Assembly: GCA_029852735.1 (NCBI GenBank)
Contig: CM056809.1
Location: 24,609,444-24,673,443 of the forward strand
Length of the DNA stretch: 64,000 bases
Source of the DNA: Persea americana
Taxonomy: Eukaryota; Streptophyta; Magnoliopsida; Laurales; Lauraceae
Direction of reading: 5' to 3'
The notes below the pieces were generated by a model. It was not told the origin of the DNA and made no database searches. It saw only the letters and a program-made list of their open reading frames with translations. A program made the position numbers and the translations under genes. This document shows, piece after piece, positions 22,201 to 34,370 of the stretch; positions within the stretch are counted from its first letter, which is position 1, and each line of letters starts with the position of its first letter.

Positions 22201-25200
22201 GAGACCCATGAGATAACTTTCATTTCTGCCAAATTTTCAACTCCATCAGCCAGTTCAAAGTTAGTGCAAAATGTATTATTTTATTTTATTTATTTATTTG
22301 CTTAAAAACATACATAAGATTGTCTTGATCAAGCCATAATGCGTACGAGATTGCTAACAAAGATAAGCTCCTAAGGACATCGCTGCAGCCAGCAAGTGGT
22401 CAAAAAGTGGAATTGCAACCCAAAATCACTTCTCTCTCCATCCTTGGTATTACCCAAGAAACCCCCAAAAGATTGAGGAAGTAAACCCAAGTCTTCTCTA
22501 GAAAATGGGGAATGCAACAAGAAATGATCTACAATTTCTGTTTTCTGACAACATAGGATAGTTTGAGTGAAAATATTGCGTAGGTGCTATCTACACTACT
22601 GGCAGACAGATAAGGTGACTACTATGCAACTAACAGAGAGACAAGCAAGAGCTTGGTGTCGGAAGAGATGATTGGTAAAATGAAATTTCCAATTGAAGCA
22701 TCAATGTCCGCAAAATGCTGCATGGGTGAACGAGATGGTCATCCCAGTAACATACAATTGTTTGGTTTCCTTATGGTTTGAAGAAGAACCAGAAATCCAT
22801 TTTTTTTAACGGCGCCAATAAATATTACTACAAGAAAGATCAAGAACAATGCTCCGAGGATACGAGAGACTTGTGACACACCAAAGTGGCCAAAAATAGA
22901 AGAAAGGATTACAACATAGGACCCATGTACATAGCAGTTCTACTAACTCCCTATTTAGTAAAGAGTTGGCCTCCTCAATTGCGCTTCTAAGAATATGCTG
23001 GATATCAGTCTCCATTAGTTTTCTTTTCTCTTTATTCTCATTCATCACAAAGCTCAGTCTGCAAGGCCTTTCACCTTTTGAAATCCAAATAATAGGATAT
23101 GAGGAATTGGTCACCACTACTAAATTACCCGTGAAAGACCGTTTAGAGGTGCTGTGCAGAGTGATTTTACGTGCGTGGCATGGCCAGTTGTTTGCGTAGG
23201 ATCAGTTTCGATTGTGTGTGTTGGTGTGTGGGAGGAGTGGGCTTGGTGCAGCTTTGAAATTAATTAAGCACATAACATTTAAGACCTTTTCATTGATTGA
23301 ATGAAGCATAATGTTTATTAGTTTTTCCTTTTTGACTCCTCTGATAGACCAAGAAGAGCAAGGGAATCAGAAACCAGAAAAGTAATTTCGTATCCCATCC
23401 TTACCAACCTTATTTTATTTCTTTCTTCGAAGATTGGGATAGAAAAGAACTAAACCACAATCTATGGGGCCCACATGAATGCATGTGAATAATGGGGGAT
23501 TTGCATGATATGAAGGTCTTCTTCTAGATTAGGGGTAGGCCAAAAATCATCCCAATGCATTGATGCCATTAAAAATTTAAGGAGCCTAAATCTTAATGAT
23601 TTTACAAGTGCAGATTTTTTTGGTTCCCTGACAATTCAACATTTTAGCAAATGAATGGATTGACGCATGCCACAGTTGGTATTTTGGCATCCAAAGGTAC
23701 TGAAAATTCAGAGTTCCGAACCTTTTATAAGAAGCAAATTAGCAAAATGGTATATTATTGAATGTTATAAAGATAGAAAGACATAAGAAATGATATGTTG
23801 ATAAAGAAGATAAACATACTTTGAAGAAAGAAATTGCTCAAACAGTGCTTTGATGAGGTCAAGACCCTGCCTAACTCTTCTAAGATTACGTGAATGGCTT
23901 CCTGGTTTTCTGACAGTGTCATGATTTAGATCATGGTCAAGTACATTCTCTAAAGTGTTGTATGTCTTTGATGCTTCCAATAAATCTTGCACCTGATTGC
24001 ATTTGTTACAGCATTAGATCCAGTGACAGTATTTGACTAAAAAGGTAGATACAGGAATGCATAAACATGAGAGATAGAAAGAGAAAGTGAGAATAGTCCA
24101 TCACATTTTTTAAATTGGAACTAAAATTAAAATTCACAAGATGAGATCAACATGGAATTCAATAATTGTCTTGATTTCACAACTCCACTTAAATAAGGAA
24201 GATTGAAATTCAAGTTTGAATGACATTAGCAACCATCAAACACTGGTGGTGAATTACATGCATTCTCACAACATCCAGGTATAGGTAATATGTTGGCAAT
24301 TGTTTGTAAAGATGAAAATTGGGCTGTGCCGGGCCTGGGCCTATCCGTGCCACGGGCCGCAGCTCCGTGGCCCAGCAGGCCCATGCCTGGCATGGCTGGG
24401 CCATACTGGGCTGGTCAATGTGGCCCGGCCCAGTTCTCATCTCTAATTGTTTGTGAGAAGGGAAGTCTGAGAAAAAAAAAAAGGAAAAGTCATAATAAAC
24501 CCTCTTTAAAAATCCAGTTCCAAAGTTTCTCTTTTATAACATTTTTCTTATTTTTAACACTCTAAAATGCCTATGAAAATATTTGCACCAGTTACAAAAG
24601 TTTCTCTTTCTTAACATTTTTCTTATTTTTGACACTCTAAAATGCCTATGAAAATTTTTGCATATACTAAAAAAAAAACTATTCTAAGCAAACTTGGGAT
24701 CGCCTATTTCCCAAGTTGGGATTGCACAATGTAACAAAACAACCCCAACACAATTTTACTCCTGATTCCTCATTTGTAAAACCATACAATGAAATCCAGA
24801 AAAGAACATCATTTTCCCTCTATTATTTTTTGCATTTATCCCAAGTCAGTGAATAATTCATCAGTCCTCATAAAACCCGTAGTAGTGAATAAAATCCCCC
24901 ATTCATACAGAAGCGAATAAGGTTAAAGAAACCTAATCTAATTCAAACTTATTTAAAAACCAAATTTAAACCTAAGCCTTATTGTATTTAACAAGTAACA
25001 ACTAATTCATAAACACTAGAAACAATTAATTCATGAGTAGGTCAAAAGCCAAAGAACCATTTTCTTTTTCCAAATTCATGTTTCTTATGGATGGAGAACG
25101 TTCTAACAAGGCATTCTAAAAATTCACATTTCTTTCAAAAGAAGATTATTCTTACTATGATCGTAGTTGCCATAATTTAATCATCAACTAATAGATGAAC

Positions 25201-25621
25201 AACATATAATTGTATAGTTTCCATAATACAAACATTTCCATGCCATTGCTTCAATCTCTCTCAAGTCTCAATTCTCATCCAAACCAATCCAAAAACAAAG
25301 AGAGGAGAGAAAAGTGCAGACCTTGGCGACATACTCGATCTCGGCGAACTTGAAGGCCATGCCAAGGCATCCAAAGAGGATGGAGACGAGAGAGCAGGCG
25401 GTGGAGAATTGCGCGAGCTGGAGGTCTCTTGACCCTGACTCGATCGACCTCGCCAGCTCCTCGAAGGCATTCGCCACCACCGAGAGAGGGGTCCCTTCCT
25501 CCCTCCTCCTCAAAGATGATTGCTGCCTGTGCAGCTGTTGCTGTTGCTGCTGCTGCAATGCGACCACGTTTCGGTCGTCATTCTTTGCATTGTCCCTGTT
25601 TCTAAAGGATCTGGTGTGCAT
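19254..25621 (-). CDS. ACD11-like glycolipid (ceramide-1-phosphate) transfer protein
   Basis: Four exons on the minus strand: 25621-25322, 23992-23820, 20915-20770, 19360-19254, giving 241 residues; phases and GT-AG sites all fit. The GLTP fold runs from about residue 45 to the end. Family landmarks are LFGCLGMAFKFAE, VQDLLEASKTY, GSHSRNLRRVRQGLDLIKALFEQF, CAPYHTWAIRKAV and the final LDW. The Asp of VQDL, the arginines of RNLRRVR and the His of YHTW are the lipid-headgroup residues in ACD11. ACD11 moves ceramide-1-phosphate in the cytosol and restrains programmed cell death. The longer N-terminus and the sequence fit the paralogue typified by At4g39670 better than ACD11 itself (206 residues). 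A run of seven glutamines lies at residues 23-29. The three introns are 1.3-2.9 kb and TE-rich. Confidence 0.9.
19425..19500 (+). mobile_element. tRNA-like SINE trace
   Basis: CTAGTGTGATGGTAAGGC resembles a tRNA A-box region and GGTCACAGTATCC a decayed B-box about 40 bases on. It lies in the last intron of the ACD11-like gene, opposite to the gene's direction. Weak on its own. Confidence 0.25.
20297..20751 (+). mobile_element. 5'-truncated LINE 3' end with 15-bp target duplication
   Basis: The translation gives GGIGGVIRDWKGNVLRNFSG, then INVAIEGDSYSAIQ and ANVMVDALAKEGV, the RNase H domain found at the 3' end of plant LINEs. In-frame stops after CREL and AIQ make it inactive. It ends in CAATAAAATTTACCG and a short poly-A. 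The flanks AAGGTATTGAAAACT (20282-20296) and AAGGTATTGAAAGCT (20752-20766) are a target duplication differing at one base. It sits in the last intron of the ACD11-like gene, antisense; the downstream copy ends 3 bases before the exon-3 GT donor pair (20768-20769). Confidence 0.85.
22320..22570 (-). mobile_element. Degenerate LINE zinc-binding fragment
   Basis: Minus-strand translation shows CQKTEIVDHFLLHSPFSRE and, in another frame, LRSLSLLAISYALWLDQD. Both match the zinc-binding tail of LINE reverse transcriptases seen more clearly at 10.98-11.64 kb. Stops and frame shifts throughout. Located in the second intron of the ACD11-like gene, same strand as the gene. Confidence 0.5.
24307..24445. 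mobile_element. hAT-like MITE (139 bp), GGGCC-rich
   Basis: Perfect 8-bp target duplication ATTGTTTG at 24299-24306 and 24446-24453. Ends TAAAGATGAAAATTGGGC and, inverted, TAGAGATGAGAACTGGGC match at 15 of 18. The interior is packed with GGCC words (GCCGGGCCTGGGCC, TGGCCCGGCCC). It lies in intron 1 of the ACD11-like gene. Confidence 0.85.
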
Positions 25622-28067
25622 CTAGCTCTGCTTTGCTCAGCTATCTTGGCTTGGTTGGTGGGATTGGTAAGGAAGAAAGAGAAAGAGAAGAAAGATGAAG
25701 AAAGTTGTGGATGGTATGGAAGAAGGGAGGGTTTTGTGGGGCAATGAGAATTCCTTTTATTGGGAGAGGGAGAGAGAGAGAATCCATGGATTGTTTGTGA
25801 GGAAGTGCTACAAATGAGGTATGCCTGTGGATTGGAGAAAACGATCTGCATCGTGAGAATAGTGAGCATCAAATGGATGGTTTGGAAATTGTAGTGAATT
25901 GAAAGTATTGCATCCAATGTTATCTACTGTTATTGCATTGCTGCGTTTATGCAATTTGTCGGAATAAAATCGTGATTTTGCGAATCGATGGTCGTTGTTT
26001 GTTGGCAATCTTTGACAGTGCAGTGCAGATACAAAAATCTAAAAAAAAAATAGTATTCACAAATACGGTTATCAAAATTCGCTATTTCTTAAAAAAAAAA
26101 AAAAAATTTAACCTCCTTTCTCAACTAAACGACAAAAAATATCATTTTTTTGTACAAAAAATTTAAAAAAAATCTCTATCAAGCCAATAAAAACGGAAGT
26201 CCACAATAACTAATAATATTTTATTCTCTCTTAATTTGATATACTTCAACTCACTTAACATCAATTCACCGTCTTGCATGTACGTATGTGATCGGCAGTT
26301 TGTTCAAAAATAAAAAAAATATACTATGTATGAGGCCTTCCTAAGGAGTATCATGTATTCCAAGACTAAACTCAATGTTCTGGATATTTGAGGAATTCTC
26401 TTAATAATTGTCCCGTAAAACATTCCTTTGGCCTCTTTTTAAGAGGCATGTATCAGTGAACAAGATTACTACAAGTAGTTCCAACATTAATGGTGTCGGT
26501 GAGGAAGGATGGGTGGCCACTGATCACAGATTGCCTCCGTTAGATGATGGAGTTTTCGTTTTTTTTTTTTTTTTGGTAACTTATGTAGAATCTCCACCAT
26601 GAGATTGATGCTCAGATCTACTATTGTTATTATTCTTCCCTTCTCCTTCTCCTCCATTCAAGAGTGTTTTATTGCTAATGAACGTTATGTTGATTGAGAA
26701 TTTATGTTACTATAGATTTTCATGGAAAGCTAAACTAAAGCTACTGAATGGTCCCATCAGAGGATTGACAGAGTGTTGTAGATAAGCAGACAGCATTATC
26801 TTTATGAAATCGAGTGAGGGAGGAAAAAAAACATAGGTATGTAGGTTTGATAAAGGTGCATGCTGTGTGTTGAGATAAATATCTTGTTATGACAGTAAAC
26901 TGTGTAGGTTTAAATTCGTTTGATATGACATGGATAAGAGAGAGAGAATGAGGAAATCATCTCAAGGGATGGATTATCTATCAAATTTGATGATGAGAAT
27001 TTATTTAAAACTCCTAATCTATGTCTGCAAAGTCAAAATTGAATCGAAATCAATTGTGAAATTTTAGCCGATTATGCAATCAATTGCGAAATCAACTTTA
27101 ACAGGACTTGCGTGTTTCATATATATATATATATATATATATGGAGATGCTCATAGGAGAGATATCTCTCACCTTAAATTAGATATTGGGTGGGGGCCCT
27201 CATATTTATAACCAATGTTAATAACTTAAATGTGAGGGCCCCTATCTTAATCTCTCATATAAGGTGAGAGATATCTCTCATATGGGCATCTCCTATATAT
27301 ATAAATAAATAATGGAATTTGGAGAAGTTGGGGAATAAAAATGCTATTTTCCATGGATTCCTTTTAAAAATCTCTTTCCAGTCTCAAGTAATGATTCTTG
27401 ATCGCTGAAATTCATTCTTGAAGGCCACTAACGAAACAACTTTCATAATATTAGAAATAAAATATTATAAAAAAATTAATTTTGAAACTTCATTAAATTG
27501 ACATATAAGATGAGAACAAAAATCATTTTGAAACTTTATTTAAATAAATTATTATAAAAAAACTTTAATAATATCATTTTTAACGGTAAAAATAATTTAT
27601 CCGCCTGTGACTTAGGAGAGGGACATAAATAAGATATAGGTTTGCTCCCCTTATCTTGTGTTAGAAATCATTCCAAATTTGATTAAGCTAATTAAGTGGG
27701 CCATGAGGAATTAGTCTTTTTATTTATTTATTTTTTTCTATCATAGGGTCTCAATCTTTTATTGTTAGACTAATCCCTCTGAGCCCAGAGAAAAGCCGAA
27801 TAAACTCTTCTATAGCTTCAATATGGTAGTGTAGTTTTAAATCTACAATCTCGCTGTAGAAACTATGGTCTCAGTTGAACTGAATTACCAAACTTAATAA
27901 AGATAATATATAACTTTAAAAGGTAGATGGAAAAATAAAGGGCACCGGCCAAGCCAATCAACATCATTGGCTAGATGAACGCTGATGTTGGTGTAACCTA
28001 CTAATTACTTTAACCGCCATCCCAACGTGGCACCGTCACTTGAAATGATTCCCTCGAAACCTACGTA
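25622..28067. other. Intergenic between divergent ACD11-like and 14-3-3 genes
   Basis: The start codons of the two flanking genes face away from each other over 3.0 kb. The ACD11-like leader is GA/CT-rich (about 25670-25790). The rest is AT-rich with (A)n and (AT)n runs and one hairpin MITE at 27143-27293. Frames such as 25520-25747 (+) are shadows of the CAG repeat in the ACD11-like first exon. No further gene seen. Confidence 0.5.
27143..27293. mobile_element. Hairpin MITE (~151 bp) in an AT repeat
   Basis: The two halves are near-perfect inverted copies. Left GGAGATGCTCATAGGAGAGA pairs with right (inverted) GGAGATGCCCATATGAGAGA, and pairing continues through TATCTCTCACCTTA and GGGGCCCTCA for about 70 bp per arm. 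It is inserted in an (AT)n tract, so a TA target duplication cannot be told apart. A transcript would fold into a long hairpin. Confidence 0.75.
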
Positions 28068-28073
28068 CACGTG
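28068..28073. promoter_or_regulatory. G-box (CACGTG) upstream of the 14-3-3 gene
   Basis: ACACGTGT about 560 bp before the start codon and about 160 bp before the putative leader intron. It is a bZIP/bHLH core site and would fit ABA or light input; functional use is unproven. Confidence 0.35.
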
Positions 28074-28229
28074 TCTTCCTATAGTTGGCTACTTGACTGG
28101 ATCGGGGCTACCATATTTTAAGGTATCGACACCTCATTTCACTTTGTGTTGTTTTTTGTTGGTCCTGTTCCTCGACCTCAAGAAAAGCGAGCGAGAGAAA
28201 GGGCAAAACCAAAGAGAAAGAGAAAGGCC

Positions 28230-28602
28230 GTAAGCTCTCTTTTCATTCATTCAACACCATCTTTCCATTTTTCTTTTGATCTTGATCTGTCGCGAATTCG
28301 AAGAAATCGAATCGGTTTTGTTTTCAATCATAAACCTCCAATCGCTAACTACTGAGATTTTTCGCGATCAAAACCGTTTTCGTTTTTGAGAGTTTCCTCG
28401 TCGTTTCAGATCGCGATCTGTTTAGATCATGTACGCTTCCTTAACTTTCTGTTTAGATCCTGTTATTTGGATTTTATTCTTTCTCGATTTCCTCCGCTCC
28501 GCTCTTGTTTTTGAGGATTTCGTAATCGTTTCATATCGTGATCTGTTTAGATCCTGTTTATATTTGTCGATTTCACCTTCCCCTCTTTTACAATTTCTGC
28601 AG
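28230..28602 (+). other. Probable 5'-UTR intron of the 14-3-3 gene
   Basis: GGCC|GTAAGC at 28229/28230 and TTTCTGCAG|AGTAGG at 28602/28603 make a plausible leader intron of 373 bp ending 25 bases before the start codon. The intervening sequence is T-rich and holds near-repeats of GATCTGTTTAGATC (about 28415-28430 and 28538-28553). Leader introns are common in plant housekeeping genes; no transcript evidence is available here. Confidence 0.4.
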
Positions 28603-28627
28603 AGTAGGAAGCGAAAGCAATCAAACC

Positions 28628-31600
28628 ATGTCGCCTGTCGGATCTTCTCGAGAGGAATACGTCTACCTGGCGAAGCTTGCAGAGCAAGCTGAGCGATACG
28701 AAGAGATGGTGGAATACATGGGGAAAGTTGCAACGACTGGTGATTCAGAAGAGCTCACGGTCGAGGAGCGAAATCTCTTCTCCGTGGCCTACAAGAACGC
28801 GATTGGAGCGAGGCGAGCCTCGTGGAGGATCATCTCCTCAATCGAGCAGAAGGAGGAGAGCCGTGGGAACGACGATCATGTGGCGATTATCAAGGAGTAC
28901 AGGGGAAAGATCGAGGCGGAGCTGAGCAAGATCTGCGATGGGATCCTGCAGCTGCTGGAGTCGCATCTCATTCCGTCGTCCAACTCGGCCGAGTCAAAGG
29001 TGTTTTACTTGAAGATGAAGGGCGATTACCATAGGTACCTTGCCGAGTTCAAGGCGGGAGCTGAGAGGAAGGAGGCTGCTGAGAACACTCTGTTGGCTTA
29101 CAAATCTGCTCAGGTGAAAGATTTTTTTTTTTTTTTTTTTTTTTTCAGCAGTTAGATCTAGAGTGCATGTAGTTAGATTCACCAATCTGTATCACAATAG
29201 AACTAGTGACAATTGCTGATGTTTTGATGAATCTGGACCAGAAAAAGTGTGGTTATTAATAGTTATAGTTCTGATGCGCATTGGATCCTATACCACTGTT
29301 GTGGGAACAAAATTCTAATTCTTGCTGTCTCTCTTTTTTAGCTTGCAAATTGGGTTAGGTGGAAAAATGCACAATTGGGGTTTTTATTTTGTTTGTTTCT
29401 CTTATATATTATCAGCAGTTAGATTTGTTGTTGATTGAGTAGCATTTACCAGGTCATATCATCATGGAACTAGGCAGGGGCGGAACCAAGAAATCTCCAT
29501 GGGGGACATACGTAAACAAAAAAAAAAAAATCCCTATAATGGAGGGGAGTTTTTCCAAATTTTTTTGTCCCCAGGCTCTGCACATGGAATTAGGGAGAGT
29601 TGCTTCGCATAGATTCCACCTAATTGTTATTTATCATGCAAATGTGCTGCTAACCAGTCCATGGGATGAAAAAGTCTTAATTTTTGTTCGTGTTCCTTTT
29701 CAATGCAGGATATTGCACTGGCAGAACTGGCTCCGACTCATCCCATAAGGCTGGGACTTGCACTTAACTTTTCAGTTTTCTATTACGAGATCCTCAACTC
29801 CCCAGATCGTGCCTGCAGTCTTGCAAAGCAGGTTTGTTGTCTTTATGTTTTTGGTAACATGATAGTGAAAGTCGTTTGAATGGTAATGATTCCTTCTATT
29901 AATCTATTCATTCATTGCTTTATGGGTTCAATGTAGTTGGGTAGCTGTTAGACTGGTCCTTCTAGTTTGTGCATGGCAGTTGGTTTTACCTCTAAAATGA
30001 TCAATAATATCATATGACACGACCATTGGTTTAATGCTGCCTTGTCTATCTGATAATAAATGTGTGTGTGAGAGAGAGAGAGAGAGAGGCTTAAACAAAT
30101 TTGAACACATTTGGAAGACATGTTTCTAAACCTTTGTTCCACATGGTAGCTCAGATGGTAAATGGACGCCAAAAGTCCTCAGGCAGACTGGGTATCCAGG
30201 TTCTACCCTCATGCAGAACTGCAGACGTCAGCCATTAATGCTTTAAAATATATAGATAAGGATAAACCTGAAAAAAGAGCACATGCTTTACGTGTGGGCA
30301 CGATTTTGTGGTGATTAGAAAATGTTTTCTTAATGGTTTATTGAGTGAAGTTTAGTTTTGTTTGAACTCTGGAAGTCCCCGCTTCTGTGGTGTATGGGAT
30401 AAGCTTTGCAGAAAAACCATTTAAAAAAAAAAAAACCTTTGCGAAAAAACAAATTGTGAAGCACCTTTGTACTTTCTTCCTTTCTTTTTAAACTTCTCTA
30501 TCTCACCTTTAAAACACATAGACCTACAACTTAGAAACAAGGGATGGGTGATCTGGTTGGCCCATTTTTCTGAAAGGAAAAAAAAGTTTTGAGAAATTCC
30601 CAAAAATAGAACATAATTACATTAAAAAAACTAACCCAAGAGCCTTAAATCTTTGGAAATTATCTATGAAACAAATAGATCTACTCAAAGACAACATTTT
30701 TCAAAATGATGTAATGTTGTGTGGGAAGCGGGAACAGTTTGAAAGAAATCCTTGTTTTCCACACACACACACAAAAAAAAAAACACTCCAGATTTACGGG
30801 AAACAATTGAGTACAAATAATGTATGGATGGGCTAATATAAGCTGAAACAGATTTTAACACCATTTCTAACAAAAACATATGAATGAAAAAAAAAAGCTC
30901 AAGATAAAATATTCTCATACATCCGAGAAATTCCTCGAGCACTCCTTGCCTACTACCTTGATCCATCGGTTTGGAGAGGTTTTCGGGGATTTTTCTTCTC
31001 TAGAAAGGTGAAGAACCCGTCCTAACACCTTAGTTGAAAACAAAGTGAATGAAAGTGTTTTTGGCTCCAAGAACCAGTACTGGTCCTAACCTAAGAGTAC
31101 ACGGGTGTCTATTGGCTGATACACTGCAAATCGGCCATCACGGGCTGCAAAACGTAGGTGGTGATATTTTCATAATATCATGATGGCCTTGACTTAGCAC
31201 AGCTGATTTGTTGTATCATAGCAACTGATATTTTGAACCATGATCCTATTTTCAAGAAGAGATGAGACAAAGCATTTTCATTTTAGTTGTGAAGTTAGCT
31301 CTCTTTCTAACTCAATTTGTGTGACTCCTCTCTTTTTTCCCCTTCTTACCATAATCAACTTCTCTCCACCTTTCAAAAGAAGAAGAAAAAAAAAAGGATC
31401 AACTTCGCCCTTCCTCTCCTGCCCTATCTTCCCCTCTTCCAATGTAAACCACATAGCCTCTTTCTCTAAAATATGTGTGCATGCTCATGCACCATGTCAT
31501 ATGGGCGTGCCCTTATTTCAGCTGAGATCATGTCCCTTTTGTTTGCATTTTCGCCAAGTCAGGTTCCTATTCCAGTGTTTGAGTGGTGCCAGACTTGTTT

Positions 31601-34320
31601 TTATAAGATGGAAGGGCCTTTGAGATCATGAAGATAGATGTTAGCAATATTGAGGTACCTCTTTCTTTATTTCAATAGTGCTTTTGAGAGTACTTTTTTT
31701 TAATTAAATATTTCTATTTTTCTTGAGATTTGCATCAAAATACAATTAAGAAAAAAAAAATTCACCTTTTTCCCCCTAGATTTCCATGAAACTGCAGTTG
31801 CCAGTTTTTCTTAAAAATGTTGCTCTATTTTCCAATTTTTTAAAGTTTTCTTTGGAATTTATTTATCCTGGTGTTTGCACTGACCTTGAAGATAGATTTC
31901 TGGCTTCTGTGCTGTTATTTCCTACTTTTTCTGAGAGCTGTAACAGGTTTGATAGATTTTTCTACGTTGAAATATGTAAGGAATTAAATTTTTTTAATTT
32001 TGTTATCTTTGTGATTAATATTATATATGTTCATAAATTTTTTATTTTAACATTTCCAGCTGCATAAATCTGAGTGTGCAGTCAGGTCCTGGTCCTCCCA
32101 TATAAACCAGAGTTTTCGGGTCAGGGTCCAGGTCCAAAGTGGGGTCCAAGACCTGGGAGTCGGAATTCGGGCAAGGTCCTGCCTGGTTCTGACCTGGTCC
32201 CAACCCCTTTACACCTACTTGATGGTATTATTTTCTGTTCTCCCTCCTTTCCAAGAACCATACACACAAACAAATACACGCCAAACCCCATTTCACTATC
32301 TTGTGTTGTTTGATGCGAACATTCCTAAATGTGCACTTCGCTTCTAAATTTCTGTTTGCAAAGTTTTTTTTTTTTTAATCTAGTGCATCACACACACTAC
32401 CCAAGCTCCTATCCAACAAACCCATGGACTGATCCCCGGTTGTATTTGTGGGATAGGGAGATGCCTCACCACTGGGCTACCAGTGGATTGGCAAGTTCTA
32501 ATGTACTTCAAGTCCCCAGTTTAATGTTTTTCAGCCAAAGTTCTACTTTTCTTTTAACTTTTACTATGGTCATTATTCCATACATTAGCACGTGTCTTTT
32601 GTGTCTTAGAAGTCCTATGTGATTGTGAAGTGCAGTTTGATTAAAATAGGTGTTTCTAGAGGGTGGCAGTTAAGACTTGCTATCTTATATGAAGCTGAAT
32701 GTTGGGTATAACAAAGTGAGAAGGTAAAGTGCAAACTGTGAAGATGCTTATGCTAAAACTGACGTATGGAATTGCAAACAAGAATTCAATTAGGAATAAG
32801 CTGTAAGAACAAAAGCTGAAACTTGTGGGTAACTCCAATTAAGGAGATAAAATAAAAGAATGTAGTTTGAAATGGTATGGACACGTACAGCTATGATGCC
32901 CAGATATGGCATGGATATGGCCGGGACATGCTATAGACGCAGCAGGGACACATGTTTTACACATAAAAAGTGAAGTATCGGATACGATACGTTGCCCATT
33001 TTGAAGTATCTGTACATCATTGTGCACAGAGAATACCTTAAACGGTCATTGTAACACGACGTACCGAAGGTTTTCATGTTCAAGGACGCAGGAAAAGAGG
33101 AAGATCATTAAACACTTTAAATGAAGTACCGAAGAAAGACATTATGGATTGTGGAGCTACTGAAAACATGGTTGAGTGGTCCCAATATATAGATGAGATA
33201 AGATTCAATGACGACGACGATGATTGCTGGATTCATGGGCTTGTGTTTATATAATTACTCACAAAAATTAATATAATTAATGAAAACTTTACTCGTTCTT
33301 AAGGTATGACTGACGTTTGTCCTCCTATGGTGATGGTGACTTTCCTTTGGGTATTCATTTTGCGTGTGTAACCTATAAATGTTCACTGTTTACAAATCAT
33401 TCTGGTCCTGCTTCCAGCTGGCTCTGGGTTGTAGCCGAGTTGACTTTCCTTCGGACCTTCAGTTATTCTGCAAATTTGGTACATTTAACAATGTATAAGT
33501 TTCTATATTGATCGTTCTTCTCCAGTTGCTGTTTGAACCGGTTCTCAACTTTTTTTTCTTGTTTTTTTGCTTTGGTAAATACCCACACTCACCCTAGATT
33601 GATTTCTGGTTGTTTCTCTAGAAGGGAGGTGCCTCACCACGGAGCTACCAGTGGGATTGGCAACTGGTTCTCAACTTCCATATTACTGGAATTGTTTTTA
33701 GGGAAATGATCATATGCTGACATCCACATAGGAGTTTCTATCTGAACAAACTCTATTTAACTTTCATGGGCCCCACTTTTGACTAAAGCATGCCATTCAA
33801 CTCATGCCGTCCTCCCCTCAAAAAACTAAAAAGGTGATTTGTTGTTGTATTGATCATGTCTTCACTGAAGTACTTATTGCTCAGTATGAAATGCACTTGC
33901 TGTTCATTGCCCTGTCATGTTTTGTTTCTTCCATTAGGGGTGGTCTATTCATTCTCTCAATCATGCTGCTTCAATTGAAAAACCATCATCTTTAGTATAT
34001 GATAATTGTTTGGCGATTCGAATCCTTAATGTTGTTAATAAGCTTGTTTGAACCTGGAAATATCATTGGGGCCGAATCCCCATCACTATTATTATAACTT
34101 GCTAAGATGATGAAGCACCTCTAGGTCAGCCAAAGTGAAGTATACGCAGGTGAATATTTCATTGCTTTCTCATGCTTGATGCTTGTGATACAGGCTTTTG
34201 ATGAGGCAATTTCAGAACTTGACACTTTGGGTGAGGAATCTTACAAGGACAGTACACTGATCATGCAACTTCTCCGGGACAATTTGACGCTGTGGACCTC
34301 AGATATCACGGTCTAATTTC

Positions 34321-34370
<50 letters not shown>

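Noticed and set aside
25520..25747. Leucine-rich plus-strand frame
   Set aside because: It is the antisense shadow of the glutamine-repeat first exon of the ACD11-like gene.
28429..28692. 87-codon frame overlapping the 14-3-3 start
   Set aside because: Out of frame with the clear 14-3-3 exon and largely within the probable leader intron.
29473..29600. CAGGGGCGGAACC start as another copy of the 5-8 kb MITE
   Set aside because: The left end matches, but no right end or convincing target duplication follows; probably a truncated copy.
30140..30235. Possible tRNA gene
   Set aside because: A- and B-box-like sequences are present but no cloverleaf or anticodon arm can be formed; better explained as a SINE fragment.
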